From Brasenia schreberi (Eukaryota > Streptophyta > Magnoliopsida > Nymphaeales > Cabombaceae): a stretch of 64,000 nucleotides of DNA. Location of the stretch: NCBI GenBank assembly GCA_036023115.1, contig JAYKKT010000091.1, positions 33,880,501 to 33,944,500 on the forward strand. Direction: 5' to 3'. Within the stretch, counting starts at the first letter, position 1; the number at the start of each line of letters is the position of its first letter. The notes under the pieces were generated by a model. It was given only the letters and a program-made list of their open reading frames with translations. It made no database searches and was not told where the DNA came from. The translations under genes and the position numbers were made by a program. Positions 33,431 through 43,095 of the stretch are shown here, one piece after another.

Positions 33431-33860
33431 ATTTATGCAGTCTCCTTCCAAGTAGTATATGAATGCAGTTTTTCATATACTTAGATATTTAAAAACTGCT
33501 CGAGGACATGGTGTGATCTATAGAGCTAATGGCCTTACAAAGATTGAAATTTTTATAGATGTCAATTGGACAAGTTGTGCGGAGGACTGGAAGTCTACCT
33601 CTAGATATTTATATCTAATTGGAGGAATGTAGTATCATGAAAGAGTAAAAAATAGTCGGTGGTGGCTAGATCAACAATTAAAGTGGAATATAGAGTAATT
33701 ACTTCAGGAATATGTGAAGAAAAGTGGTTTCCATCTTTATTAATGAAAATTGATCAACTTGTAGAAGATTGCATTCCAATATATTGTGATAGTAAAGCAA
33801 CAATTCAGATAGCATCAAATCCTATGTTTCACGAGAGAACTAAACACTGAAATTGATTGT
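33431..33860 (+). pseudogene. Copia RNase H remnant
   Basis: Text includes FHILRYLKTARGHGV, EDWKSTSRYLYLIGG (RNase H first motif region), VARSTIKVEYRVI and CDSKATIQIASNPMFHERTKH, ending at a stop before the non-coding 3' part. RNase H would remove the RNA template. Confidence 0.85.
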
Positions 33861-34026
33861 CACTTTATATGGGGCAATGTATGCACCAAGGAATTCCAGT
33901 TTGAACACGTAAAATCAGATAATCAGTGTGTAACAACCTCCGGCCAAGATTTCTTGTTTGGAGGTGTTTGTTTCTTAGTTATACAAGAAAAAGGGTGGTG
34001 TGACATTGCATACACAAGAGAATGAG

Positions 34027-34125
34027 TCAGTTGTTATTGATTGTGACAACACATTAGCTATTAAAGAGTGGAGACTCAGTTGTTATTGATTGTGACAACA
34101 CATTAGCCATTAAAGAGTGGAGACT
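34027..34125. repeat. 49-bp tandem duplication
   Basis: TCAGTTGTTATTGATTGTGA and its following sequence occur twice (from 34027 and 34076), differing by one base (AGCTATT/AGCCATT). It lies between the RNase H remnant and the 3' LTR. Confidence 0.9.
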
Positions 34126-34163
34126 ATGTGACAAGTTAGGTGTCACATCTATCTTTCACTCAA

Positions 34164-34175
34164 CTTGAGGGAGAG
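34164..34175 (+). promoter_or_regulatory. Copia polypurine tract
   Basis: CTTGAGGGAGAG directly before the 3' LTR start TGTTTAGAATATG, the usual position for second-strand priming. Confidence 0.75.
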
Positions 34176-34508
34176 TGTTTAGAATATGAAGCAAGATGTT
34201 GAAAGACCGTTCGTGAATCATATTTGAGATTCATATTTGTTCTCTTTAATTTTCTAGTGTTATGTTTCTTAAGTATTATTTTTAAAGGTAGCTTTAAACA
34301 AGCTTCATTAATGGCATGTATGTATTTTTGTAACTTGTAATGCTGATTATTAAAAGGAAGAAAACCATACCAGCAAATATCACTTTATCGTGGAATAGAA
34401 GAAAGAGAGAGAGGGGGGAAATGGCTTCACCTTGATCTGCATATTCTCCCCACCTCCTCCTATCAAATTTCCGATGCATACTAGTTTATTGTTTTCTGTT
34501 TTTCTACA
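34176..34508 (+). repeat. Copia 3' LTR
   Basis: Starts TGTTTAGAATATGAAGC and ends TTTTTCTACA, followed by the target duplication TGTGG. It pairs with 25233-25568. Confidence 0.9.
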
Positions 34509-34729
34509 TGTGGCAATCTAGTTGTCACTTAAATCTCATTCTAGTTAACTAGACCACCAATTGGATTTGTCCATATTTACATGGAACTGGAGCAACACTT
34601 CAGGGATAAGCTTAACAAAATAGTTTCCTTTTCTATTCTGTGTTGAAAACCTTGATATTTCATGTTAAAGTTTTCTTTTCTGTTCTGAGTTACAAAATCT
34701 TCAATATCTTTTTATTATTATTTTTGGTT

Positions 34730-34850
34730 AGAAAGGTAGGCCGAAGCCTAGACACACTCACCTATGCACACCCTGGGAATCAAGCTCACCACCGATGACG
34801 TGGGAGTCAGAGAGACCTGCAAGATGATTTAATGCTCTGTGTGCGCTTCA
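34730..34850 (-). mobile_element. tRNA-derived SINE-like copy S2
   Basis: On the minus strand, AATCATCTTGCAGGTCTCTCTGACTCCC is followed by GGTGGTGAGCTTGATTCCCAGGGTGTGCATAGG. The layout is an A-box-like ATCTTGCAGG and a B-box-like GCTTGATTCC about 45 nt apart, as in the other copies. It lies in the ABCG3-like intron. Confidence 0.45.
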
Positions 34851-35649
34851 AGATTTTATTGTGGACCATTGAAAGATTGATTCTTTCAGTAATGAATTCT
34901 GTTACAGAACCATTGGGTTGAGCGCAGTCATGTTGAGAACTTTTATCTTCGTTTTTAGACTTGTACAATTAAGTTGCTTATTAAATATTGTTAGTAAATG
35001 CATATTAAATATTGTCAGGAAATACATAGTTACTTGCCACTGGTTGAAAGTCATGAACTGTTATAGATCCTTCACATTTGATGCCATCGGATGTAGGTCT
35101 ACAGTAACCTTCACCTTTTCCACATTTACTTCTACATAGCTGCATAATCTTTATACCATTTGCCCAGAGAGAACTGCCTAAGCCTGGCTATTCAGAGTGG
35201 GCATCATTTTCATGGAAAATGTCCACATAAAATCAACTGACGTTAACTTGTCTGCATGTGACAATTTTGTACTCAAGAGTTTAGGTTCTTGGCCCCACTG
35301 CACACTACAAAGTGAGTCTTCAGTCTAATGTATATGGCTCTTGATAGAGCAACTTTCAAAGTTATTGTTTTGTCCATCATCTTAAATCTCCTCTTTAGGG
35401 TGAGGTAAGTCTGAGCAACAAAGGAAATGGTGTCCATTGGTACGAGCAACACAAGCATCTTTTTGCGGAAAATTTCAAGTTTGCTGTTTTCCTACTGTAT
35501 TGTGTCCGAATTCTTGCCCATTAACTTTTATCTATTGATTCATGATCTTTCTTTGATATTCTAAATTTGTGCAGAAAACTGTTAGCCTGAATAATTTGGC
35601 TCCGCATGGTAGTTGTTTTATTTAATCACTTGGATTGAATCTCACATTT

Positions 35650-35861
35650 ATTCTCAAACATCTTGGTTGAGGAGGGCCCACAACTGAAAGCCAACGGTAA
35701 AGCAAATCATTTCACACAGATTGCGGTTCTTAGCTGGAGATCATTGCTAGTAATGTCAAGGGATTGGAGTTACTTTTGGCTCCAACTGCTGCTTCGCTTG
35801 TTTCTTGCACTTTGTGTCGTACACTATTTTCTGGACTCGGCATTCCCTTTCATCCGTTACA
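35650..35861 (+). pseudogene. ABCG3-like transporter pseudo-exon 3
   Basis: Encodes VEEGPQLKANGKANHFTQIA, then VLSWRSLLVMSRDWSYFWLQ and LLLRLFLALCVVHYF, ending before a GTAAGT donor (35862). This matches the linker and first transmembrane helices of ABCG3-like proteins (TRIAVLTWRSLLIMSREW in relatives). This exon has no internal stop. It is the continuation after the copia-bearing intron. Confidence 0.8.
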
Positions 35862-36495
35862 GTAAGTTCCTTTGAATGTGTTTCACGTTCCACGTAAGAG
35901 AGCATATGAATCCGTTTTCAAATATATACAGGCAGTTTTTATTTTCTGCACCTATTATGTGCATTTTATAGGTTTTATTGTGTAACCTTTCTGATAAAAG
36001 TTTGATGCATCATATGACAGTTTGGGATGAATGCTTTTTCCATTAAGCGTTCATCAATTTCCCATGCATCTTAGACATCCATGATAAACGGATTTTAAAT
36101 GAAAATTGTAATGACTTATCAAAAGGCATTCAGGTTCTTACAAACTGTTTTCTCATAAGTTGGGCAGTTATCCACGTTCAGGTTCAGACTATTACTCAAA
36201 AGCCTAGCTAGTGCACAACCCAGAATGAGATGAACTACGGGATATAGGCTTGCACACTACCTGCACCAACCTGCACTGATGAAATATTGACTGGTCTGTG
36301 CCGGTAAGCAGACCCTAATGGGGTCTAGACAAAAGCATGCTCTCTATGAAATTGCACGGGGCCATGGGAGGCAAACCAGCAACCTAGACATCTCTTCCAG
36401 AACTAGCTCGACTACATATTTAGACTGTCATTTATGTAATAGATTCCTTCACTAGGTTCACATTGAAGTTATGCCTATGTTTGACCTTCTTCCAG

Positions 36496-36582
36496 GTCAG
36501 AGTTGCTGCTGTATTTGTTTTTGTGTCATTTACATCGCTTTTCAGCATTGCCGGACTACCAGCACAAATAAAGGAAGTCAAG
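36496..36582 (+). pseudogene. ABCG3-like transporter pseudo-exon 4
   Basis: Exactly 29 codons between acceptor TTCCAG and donor GTAATA: VRVAAVFVFVSFTSLFSIAG, then LPAQIKEVK. This is a conserved transmembrane exon in the family (RVAAIFVFVSFTSLLSIAGV in relatives). Reading frame intact. Confidence 0.85.
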
Positions 36583-36965
36583 GTAATATTCTTCCTTTTC
36601 CAAATCTTAGTGAGTATTAAACTGTAGCTTTCCTTCACGTGGGAATAAAAGTATACTTGCAACAATCCAGAGAAAAGATCTTGTGAATAAAGTTTCAGTT
36701 GAATGTGAAGAGGTAAATATTGGATTTGAAATGGACAAGTTGCATGCGCCATTTTCTTGTCTGAATTCCTAATGTTGAACCCATGGCTTGCTGGAAACGA
36801 CCAACAAAAAGAAACAAAATATGACAAGTTTCCCAACCGGATTGATGTTTCAAGTCAACAGCGTGGCTTACGTTTCTCCATTTTGCCTTCATGCATCTTT
36901 CATTAAGTTATTATGTAAGTGGTGACCAACTGCATGTTTTCTTTGTTTTATTTATTATGATGCAG

Positions 36966-37062
36966 ACACACAGCTATGAAAAATCTTGTCAGCATTCAGC
37001 AACACTTCCTTTTGTGACTGGCTGAAACCCTGCGAAGTCATCTTAACTGCATCATCTTTGCA
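36966..37062 (+). pseudogene. ABCG3-like transporter pseudo-exon 5, broken
   Basis: After acceptor TGCAG it reads THSYEKSCQHSATLPFVTG and then a stop. Relatives have YACEESNRHSGALVFLLGQ followed by about 80 more residues of transmembrane sequence. Most of that part is missing before the next exon, so the gene has suffered an internal deletion. Confidence 0.7.
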
Positions 37063-37185
37063 AGTAAGTTCCTACATAGTCTAAGATTTCTACATCATGC
37101 CAACCCCAGTTATTGCTTGGTTCCAAGGGTAGGGGGTGCCTGCCAAGTCAAACTGAAGCTATGACACTGTTCCATTTTCTTGTAG

Positions 37186-37293
37186 ATGGTTATGATGCTT
37201 GTTGCTGGCTATTTCAGACTGCGGGTTGAATTACCACATCCAGTCTGGAAGTATCCATTATCTTATATTGCATTTCACACATACTCAATCCAA
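37186..37293 (+). pseudogene. ABCG3-like transporter pseudo-exon 6
   Basis: Acceptor CTTGTAG at 37185, 36 codons: MVMMLVAGYFRLRVELPHPV, then WKYPLSYIAFHTYSIQ, donor GTAAGC. Strong match to the family's AGYFRIR...PVSYIAFHTYSIK block in the last extracellular loop. Confidence 0.85.
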
Positions 37294-37388
37294 GTAAGCA
37301 CATTTTCCTTTATCTTTTATTGATTGCCTCTATGGAGGAATACGATGTTCTCTACTTGGTTTATCAGTTTTTTTTGTTCATGATGCAG

Positions 37389-37637
37389 CGACTTCTGGAA
37401 AATGAATATGGTGGAACTTCTTTTGCTGTAGGGCAGGTAAGAAGCATTCCTGCTGTACAGGCTCTTCGTGTCTTGTACAGCATTTCTGCTTCCTTGAATG
37501 CAAAATGGCAAAACTTGCTTGTACTATTTCTCATGGCTTTCGTGTATCGGATCATTTTACTTTGCTTTCGTGTAAGGGAAAGGATAGTTTCTTGTAGATG
37601 TTATGTGCCTTGGGATTTAATCAAGAAAGCGAGATAA
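37389..37637 (+). pseudogene. ABCG3-like transporter pseudo-exon 7 (C-terminus)
   Basis: After acceptor GATGCAG it encodes RLLENEYGGTSFAVGQVRSI, then PAVQALRVLYSISASLNAKW and QNLLVLFLMAFVYRIILLC, the last transmembrane helix, ending with a TAA after about 83 codons. A short C-terminus beyond this may have been lost. Taken together the exons (24695-37637) give only the linker and transmembrane half of a half-size transporter, with a frameshift, stops, a missing exon portion and no nucleotide-binding domain. Confidence 0.82.
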
Positions 37638-39824
37638 ATGCCTTCTATTTCGTGATATGTTCCATTTTTGGTATTGCAACATTGATTGTCTCTGACTGAA
37701 TGAAAGTAAATCATATAAAAAAAGTCAATCTCTCGACATAAGACAATATTAATCCACTCTTGTTGCAGAGTTCTTTGTCATCCCTTGAATAATGGCATCC
37801 TATTTAGTCCTACCTGTGAAGGCATAGACATACGGTGGTACTATGTATGAGTACGTGTCTGAGTTTTGACCAACCTAATTTGCAGTCTAACAAAAGTGTG
37901 GATGTATGGCGAGTTCACCTTTCTTTGGCAGGTAGCAAGCCCGGATAATTGAGGGCGATTGCATTAGTTAGCCAAACAGCTAGTGTGAAACTCAGTCAAA
38001 TCTTTTAAAGAAAGTGTGAGAATTTAGATGTTGATACTGTAAAGAGGGAGAGAAAGATCTCAAAAGTGTTGAAAGGAAATAATAATAAAAATGTTGCTTT
38101 TATGGAGTTATTCTAATATCACAATATAGAGCACACTGGAGATTTGTAGCCTATCCTACTTAGTGTGGAACAAGGCTTGGTTTTGTGCCTGGCTTGGAAA
38201 CAAATTTTTATTTTTATTTTTCCTACTTCAGAAAGAAGCATGATTGTTCTCTGAACAGAGTAAGAGTGCAAATTTCTGCTAAACTTGCATGATATTAAAT
38301 GAGTAGCCTCTATTTCATCTTTTTGTACAAAATAGGAACTTCACAAGATGCTATTGTCGCCACAAACTCCGTAAGTTCTTTATAACGCACTGAAGCAATA
38401 TTCTTCCAATTTCTTTTTCTCTTTTGATAAATAAGATTGCATCAGGACATAAGTTAGTTGATGTAGTTATCCTAAACTTGGTTCACTTCTATAGTTATTG
38501 GTACAAGTAGTAGTGCGTTGTTTTCCGTAACTTTTGTAGTATAGCACCCCCATTCAACCATGGGCTATACATTTTCCCTAACTTTTTGGTGGGGCAGATC
38601 TCCCACCTAGGCTTGATGTAGATCCACCACTGGCTAGTATTGGGTGCACAACTACCGCTGTAATAATGAATACAAGGAAAATTGACATAACACCAAGTAC
38701 ATGCCACCATCCAAAAAATATAAATACAGAATTGCATCATCAAATGAAATGCGTTCAAATACTCAAAAACAGCTTCCTTGTGAACCTTCTAACAGACTAA
38801 ATTCCATAGTTTAGTGAAGATGAAACAATCCCAGCAACTGATACTTGCTCCATCATGCAGTAGTGCAGATTACATTACAGATCAAATTCAATTGTTTGGT
38901 GAAATTGAAACAGTGCCAACAAACTAATAATTCAGAAACAACTAATCTCTTGAGACATATCCCCATTATCCCATAAATGCTCGATCAGCTTTGTCTATAT
39001 CTTTGTCCCAAGGATACATTGCACACAATAGTTCAAAATTCATCCTATCAAAACAAAGTCCCACAGGCACAATTTCTCGAGACCTGCAGTTCGTGGATCA
39101 ATCTTTTGAAAGTAAAACAAAGATTTATTCAAAGCATCTTCTGTTTCATTATGTACACCCCTAGAGATACAAAGATATTAAATCTTATCCTCTAGTAATC
39201 ATTTGTCTAGTTGCAAACAGCCAGATTGGTGAGACACAACGTGGGAGTTCTGAAGTCTTCCTTTTCAATCTCTACTACGTCAGATTGGTAGCTGGAACTA
39301 CTGACTATGAAGCGGTGAATCACTGTCACAGACACTTCTACCAAGGTGCCACATCCATACTTATTGCGTATCCGACTCAACACTAACTGTTTTAGATATC
39401 TTTTAACTAAAAGTTCTAATTTGGAGATAGTTTAATACTTATGTTAAGAAGACAAATCATGGAATATTGATGCATTATTGTTTCATTTTGAAAATTGTCA
39501 TATCCCCCTAGCGCACCCTTTCTTCCACCTGTACCCATGTGACGTAGCAGTGGATCAAGATCCTAATGTGTATGAAGAGCAGGGTCAAGTTGATAGATTG
39601 TAGGTGTCATATCTTCTCATTGGCAAAGAATCAACTCTGTATTCATAATTATTCACTTTAAACACTTTGCAACATAGCCGGGGTTGTCTTGATATAAATA
39701 TCACCTGAAACATTGATGCTTTTCATTACCAGCCCGGTCGAGGGTTCAGATTATGGCATCCCTGAACTAAAACCCTTATGATGCTTGATAACCCCATTAT
39801 TTATTTACTCGTTTATTCATATGT

Positions 39825-39945
39825 ATGTATTGAAATTTTGTATTTTTGTATTGAAATTTCAAAAAAAAAAAAAAACTTTTAAAGCCCTCTCCACCTGGAT
39901 CTGCAATGTGCCTCACCCGAAACAAGTTTCTGGATCCAACACTGG
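39825..39945. repeat. Dispersed GGATTCACG repeat, 3' part
   Basis: Contains TTTTTGTATTGAAATTTC, a poly-A run, AACTTTTAAAGCC and an end CTGGATCCAACACTGG, matching the latter part of 17937-18091. Confidence 0.5.
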
Positions 39946-40159
39946 ATGGGAACGTCCTTACTATCACTGGTGTAACCTAAGTGTGTAATAGGCATTGTAT
40001 CTTTGATATTCTAAATATACTAGTCTATTTATTGTCCATCATGCGAAATTGATATTAACATTTCAAATGATTCCAGAAAAGAAGATTCAATTTTTTCTGG
40101 GCATGTCATGGAATGTGTACTTGAATCACAACAGCCTTCAATTACACATCTTGGGGTTG

Positions 40160-40500
40160 GATACTGCCGGTTTGGAACTGACCTGCCAGTTTAAACTAGA
40201 ATGGAACTGGTTCCGATACCGGCCATAATGGGAATCAGCAAGTCGGACCAGGGACTTTCCTGTTTCCACGGAACTGGAAGACTAAACTAGAACATTCAAA
40301 CCACCAGTTTTCTTATTTTTAAATTTATTTTTTCAAAATTTCCTTTTTCTTTTTGGTAAAATTGAATCCATAACGGGAGCCTGCAGTTACAAACCGCAAA
40401 TGGAACTGGGTGGAAACCTGTTCAGTTATGGTTCATGGTTCCGAATCAATTGGAGGCATCAGCTTCAAACTGTCGGTTCCAGTTTTTTTTTTTAAACCAG
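40160..40500. repeat. GGTTCC/AACCGG-rich degenerate repeat
   Basis: Multiple GGAACTGG, GGTTCC and CCGG words surround a T-rich centre. The same style of sequence recurs at 19850-20040, 42855-43095, 57835-58025 and 58355-58435, suggesting one dispersed element family with inverted GGTTCCGG-like ends. Confidence 0.4.
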
Positions 40501-40998
40501 CCATGTCTATTCGGGGCGAAAGATTTTGAAATATTTCCAATACATTCTCATGAAAAACATGTGCACACATTTTACAATATGTTGTAGTTCATTCAGTAAT
40601 TCTATGCCTTAAAAACAGTCTTTTACAAAATATAATTATCACTAAAATCATCACAAATAAAGTATACATGCCCGGCTTGTTTCATGTGTGCTCCATTATG
40701 TCTCCTGTCACAAGGGGATATCCGAAATAATGTACATTCCAGCACTTAGTTTGGACAAACAACCCACGGTTTAGCAGTGGGGAAACGTATTTTAGCCCAT
40801 GGTTAAAACCATAGCCCCGATAGCCTAAACCATGGACTATGGTTATTCCTGCAATTTATTAATGAACATGTTTTTATTTGTAATTTCAAAAACGGATGAT
40901 GCAGATACGTAGATCCATCTCTGCTCATTATGTATAGAGATCAATCTTGTTTGCCTTCGTCTCTCTCTCTCGCGGCTAGCGCTAAAGGCTACGCTCAG

Positions 40999-41061
40999 AG
41001 AGCCTTCTGCTTGAAGGATGTCTAAAGCATAGTTGCAGAAAGCTTACAAGCAGAAGGCTCT
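40999..41061. repeat. Perfect 15-bp hairpin
   Basis: AGAGCCTTCTGCTTG (40999-41013) and its exact complement CAAGCAGAAGGCTCT (41047-41061) are separated by 33 nt. No known function; the stem is short for a microRNA. Confidence 0.75.
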
Positions 41062-42535
41062 ACTTCCCCTTCTGAAACCTACTTCTCTCTCTGTGTGTGG
41101 TGTGTTTGATACCTCCATAACTACTTAAATTATTGCTCTCTTGCCCGAAACTACTATTTGTTCATATGTCAAATGGGTGTGGATGCAGGTAGATACAGGT
41201 GAGAGACGACGCTTTTGAAATATAGGTACCAATGCCATAATATCTCATAAAATCAAAAGAAAAAATACACTAATTCAGCAATAAAGCAATGATTTATCAA
41301 TGTCATGAAGCGTTTCAGTGGCATAGCACCAAAAATTATTTAAAATAGACACTGTGACGACTCACTTTAGGGCAAGGTGAGCCACATGCTTCGTGCTAAT
41401 GTGAAAAATTCTTAGGTGTATAGAAAAATACAAGTATTTTGTAGATACAAAAATTACCTTACGAGAAAAATTCTTGAGTCCGTCACTGTCGGACACCATG
41501 AAATATATATATCGAGTGCTAATAGTGCCCGCCACGTCACGGGTGTGGCACCGTCAGCGTCAATTGTGACGGAGGCTTGCTCCACAGATGTGAGGCCCTT
41601 CTGATCACACAGTTTTGATCCGCGGATTGACAAGTCTCCTGACTTCGCCCGCGTGATGAATAATGAAACACTGCTAAACTACAAGAGAAATAATAGAAGA
41701 TATCAAACCCATCAAAAGTTACAGAATCAAGGATGATCAGAACACATATCAGGAAAGAGCAACCACATGCAGCGGGGAAAAATTACATGTTTAAGTGGAT
41801 TATATGTTGGAGTGATGCAGATGCAGTCATTAATAATTGAGAAGCTGCAAGGTTATGCTGAGACAAAGAAGTGACTGCAATATATGCCAACAGAAATTGT
41901 CCAAATATACGGAGTACGTACAAACATCGGAATGTACGCAATGGCTTTCACATCAGGATATAAGAATCAAATGCAGTAGGTAATCAATTAGATACCTGTA
42001 TGATTTAGATAAACGACTGGCATGTACCACATTCTGCAGTTTTCAAACCAGCAATTGTCAGAGACGATGGCGGATCTATCAGACCAGGTGCGGTATCTGT
42101 CCAAGTCAAAATTAAAAAGAATTACAAAAGTTAGAGCCCATCGTTGAATCCGTGGGTTAAGATACCCAAAAGAGATGGGATTAGGAGAGGTACCAAGAAA
42201 ATTGCCCTATTGACGGAATGTGAATGAATTTAGTTTAAGTTTCGTAGCTCCAATCGAGTGAGAGTTGCTTGACATTATTTGATCATTATCACTGTTCATG
42301 TGATCAATCCGATGGTGGTGATAAAGGCACTCATCCTCTCTCCCATTTAATGTATATTTTTTACATTAAATAACATCAATCTTCGTATCAATGTTAACGG
42401 GTGGCTCAATATTTGTTATTGGTGTGATCACGTGGATGATACAAATTGTATAACAGAGTTTGACATGAGAGGGCCTTTAACAACTCTTAGTTATATATAT
42501 ATATATGGGTGAAAGATTTAAACCATTGATACGCA

Positions 42536-42611
42536 AACCCTATCAACTAATCTCAACCATTCACTTTGAAGAGAACCCTATCAACTAATCTCAACCATTC
42601 ACTTTGAAGAG
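42536..42611. repeat. Perfect 38-bp tandem duplication
   Basis: AACCCTATCAACTAATCTCA... through GAAGAG occurs twice back to back (42536-42573, 42574-42611) without a mismatch. Confidence 0.95.
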
Positions 42612-42854
42612 CGTGAATAGTTTGAGATTAAAAATAAAGAGTAAAAATTACATAGAGAGCAATCAAGTATCATGCAAAAGATCCATATACTCTTTAATTT
42701 TTTTATTTTCAACCTCAATCACTCATAAGTCTTGATCGAATTCTTGACATTGGTTTGAACGGAGTTTACAAAAAATAATTTGCATATTCTAAATGTACAC
42801 ATGAAGGAATTTCTAAACTAATTGTCCAATGGGAGAAAAGGTGAACCATACTGC

Positions 42855-43095
42855 ACTACACATGGCGGGTTCCAACCCGGCTTGATAGTTTTTAACCCGA
42901 ACCGAACTGGGTCAGGATGTTTTGAACTCGAAACTGGTTCCAAAACCAGAGAGGACTCGGTTCAGTTCTATAAATTTTTAATATTTTGTCAAAATTCATA
43001 TTTTCTTAATATTTTTGTCGGTTACAAACAGTTTAAGACCTAAATCAAAACGGACGGTTTCAAGCTGATGGTTCCGGTTCCTTGTTCCAGGCAAA
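42855..43095. repeat. GGTTCC/AACCGG-rich degenerate repeat
   Basis: GGTTCCAACCCGG at the left and GGTTCCGGTTCCTTG at the right enclose an AT-rich centre. Same style as the patch at 40160-40500. Confidence 0.4.

Larger units (their letters stand above)
25233..34508 (+). mobile_element. Ty1/copia LTR retrotransposon with a nested LTR element
   Basis: Bounded by LTRs of 336 and 333 bp (25233-25568 and 34176-34508, TGTT...ACA) and a perfect 5-bp target duplication TGTGG (25228-25232 and 34509-34513). Inside, in copia order, are gag, a zinc knuckle, protease remnant, integrase, RT and RNase H, all plus strand. The RT start is split by a second LTR element (28619-32687). Without that insert the element is about 5.2 kb, normal for copia. 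The LTRs differ at many sites, roughly 10-15% by eye, so the insertion is old. Stops and frameshifts occur in every domain. It inserted into an intron of the ABCG3-like gene in the same orientation. Confidence 0.92.

Noticed and set aside
36432..36892. 134- and 65-codon minus-strand frames
   Set aside because: They lie antisense to ABCG pseudo-exon 4 and its intron and have no recognised domain.
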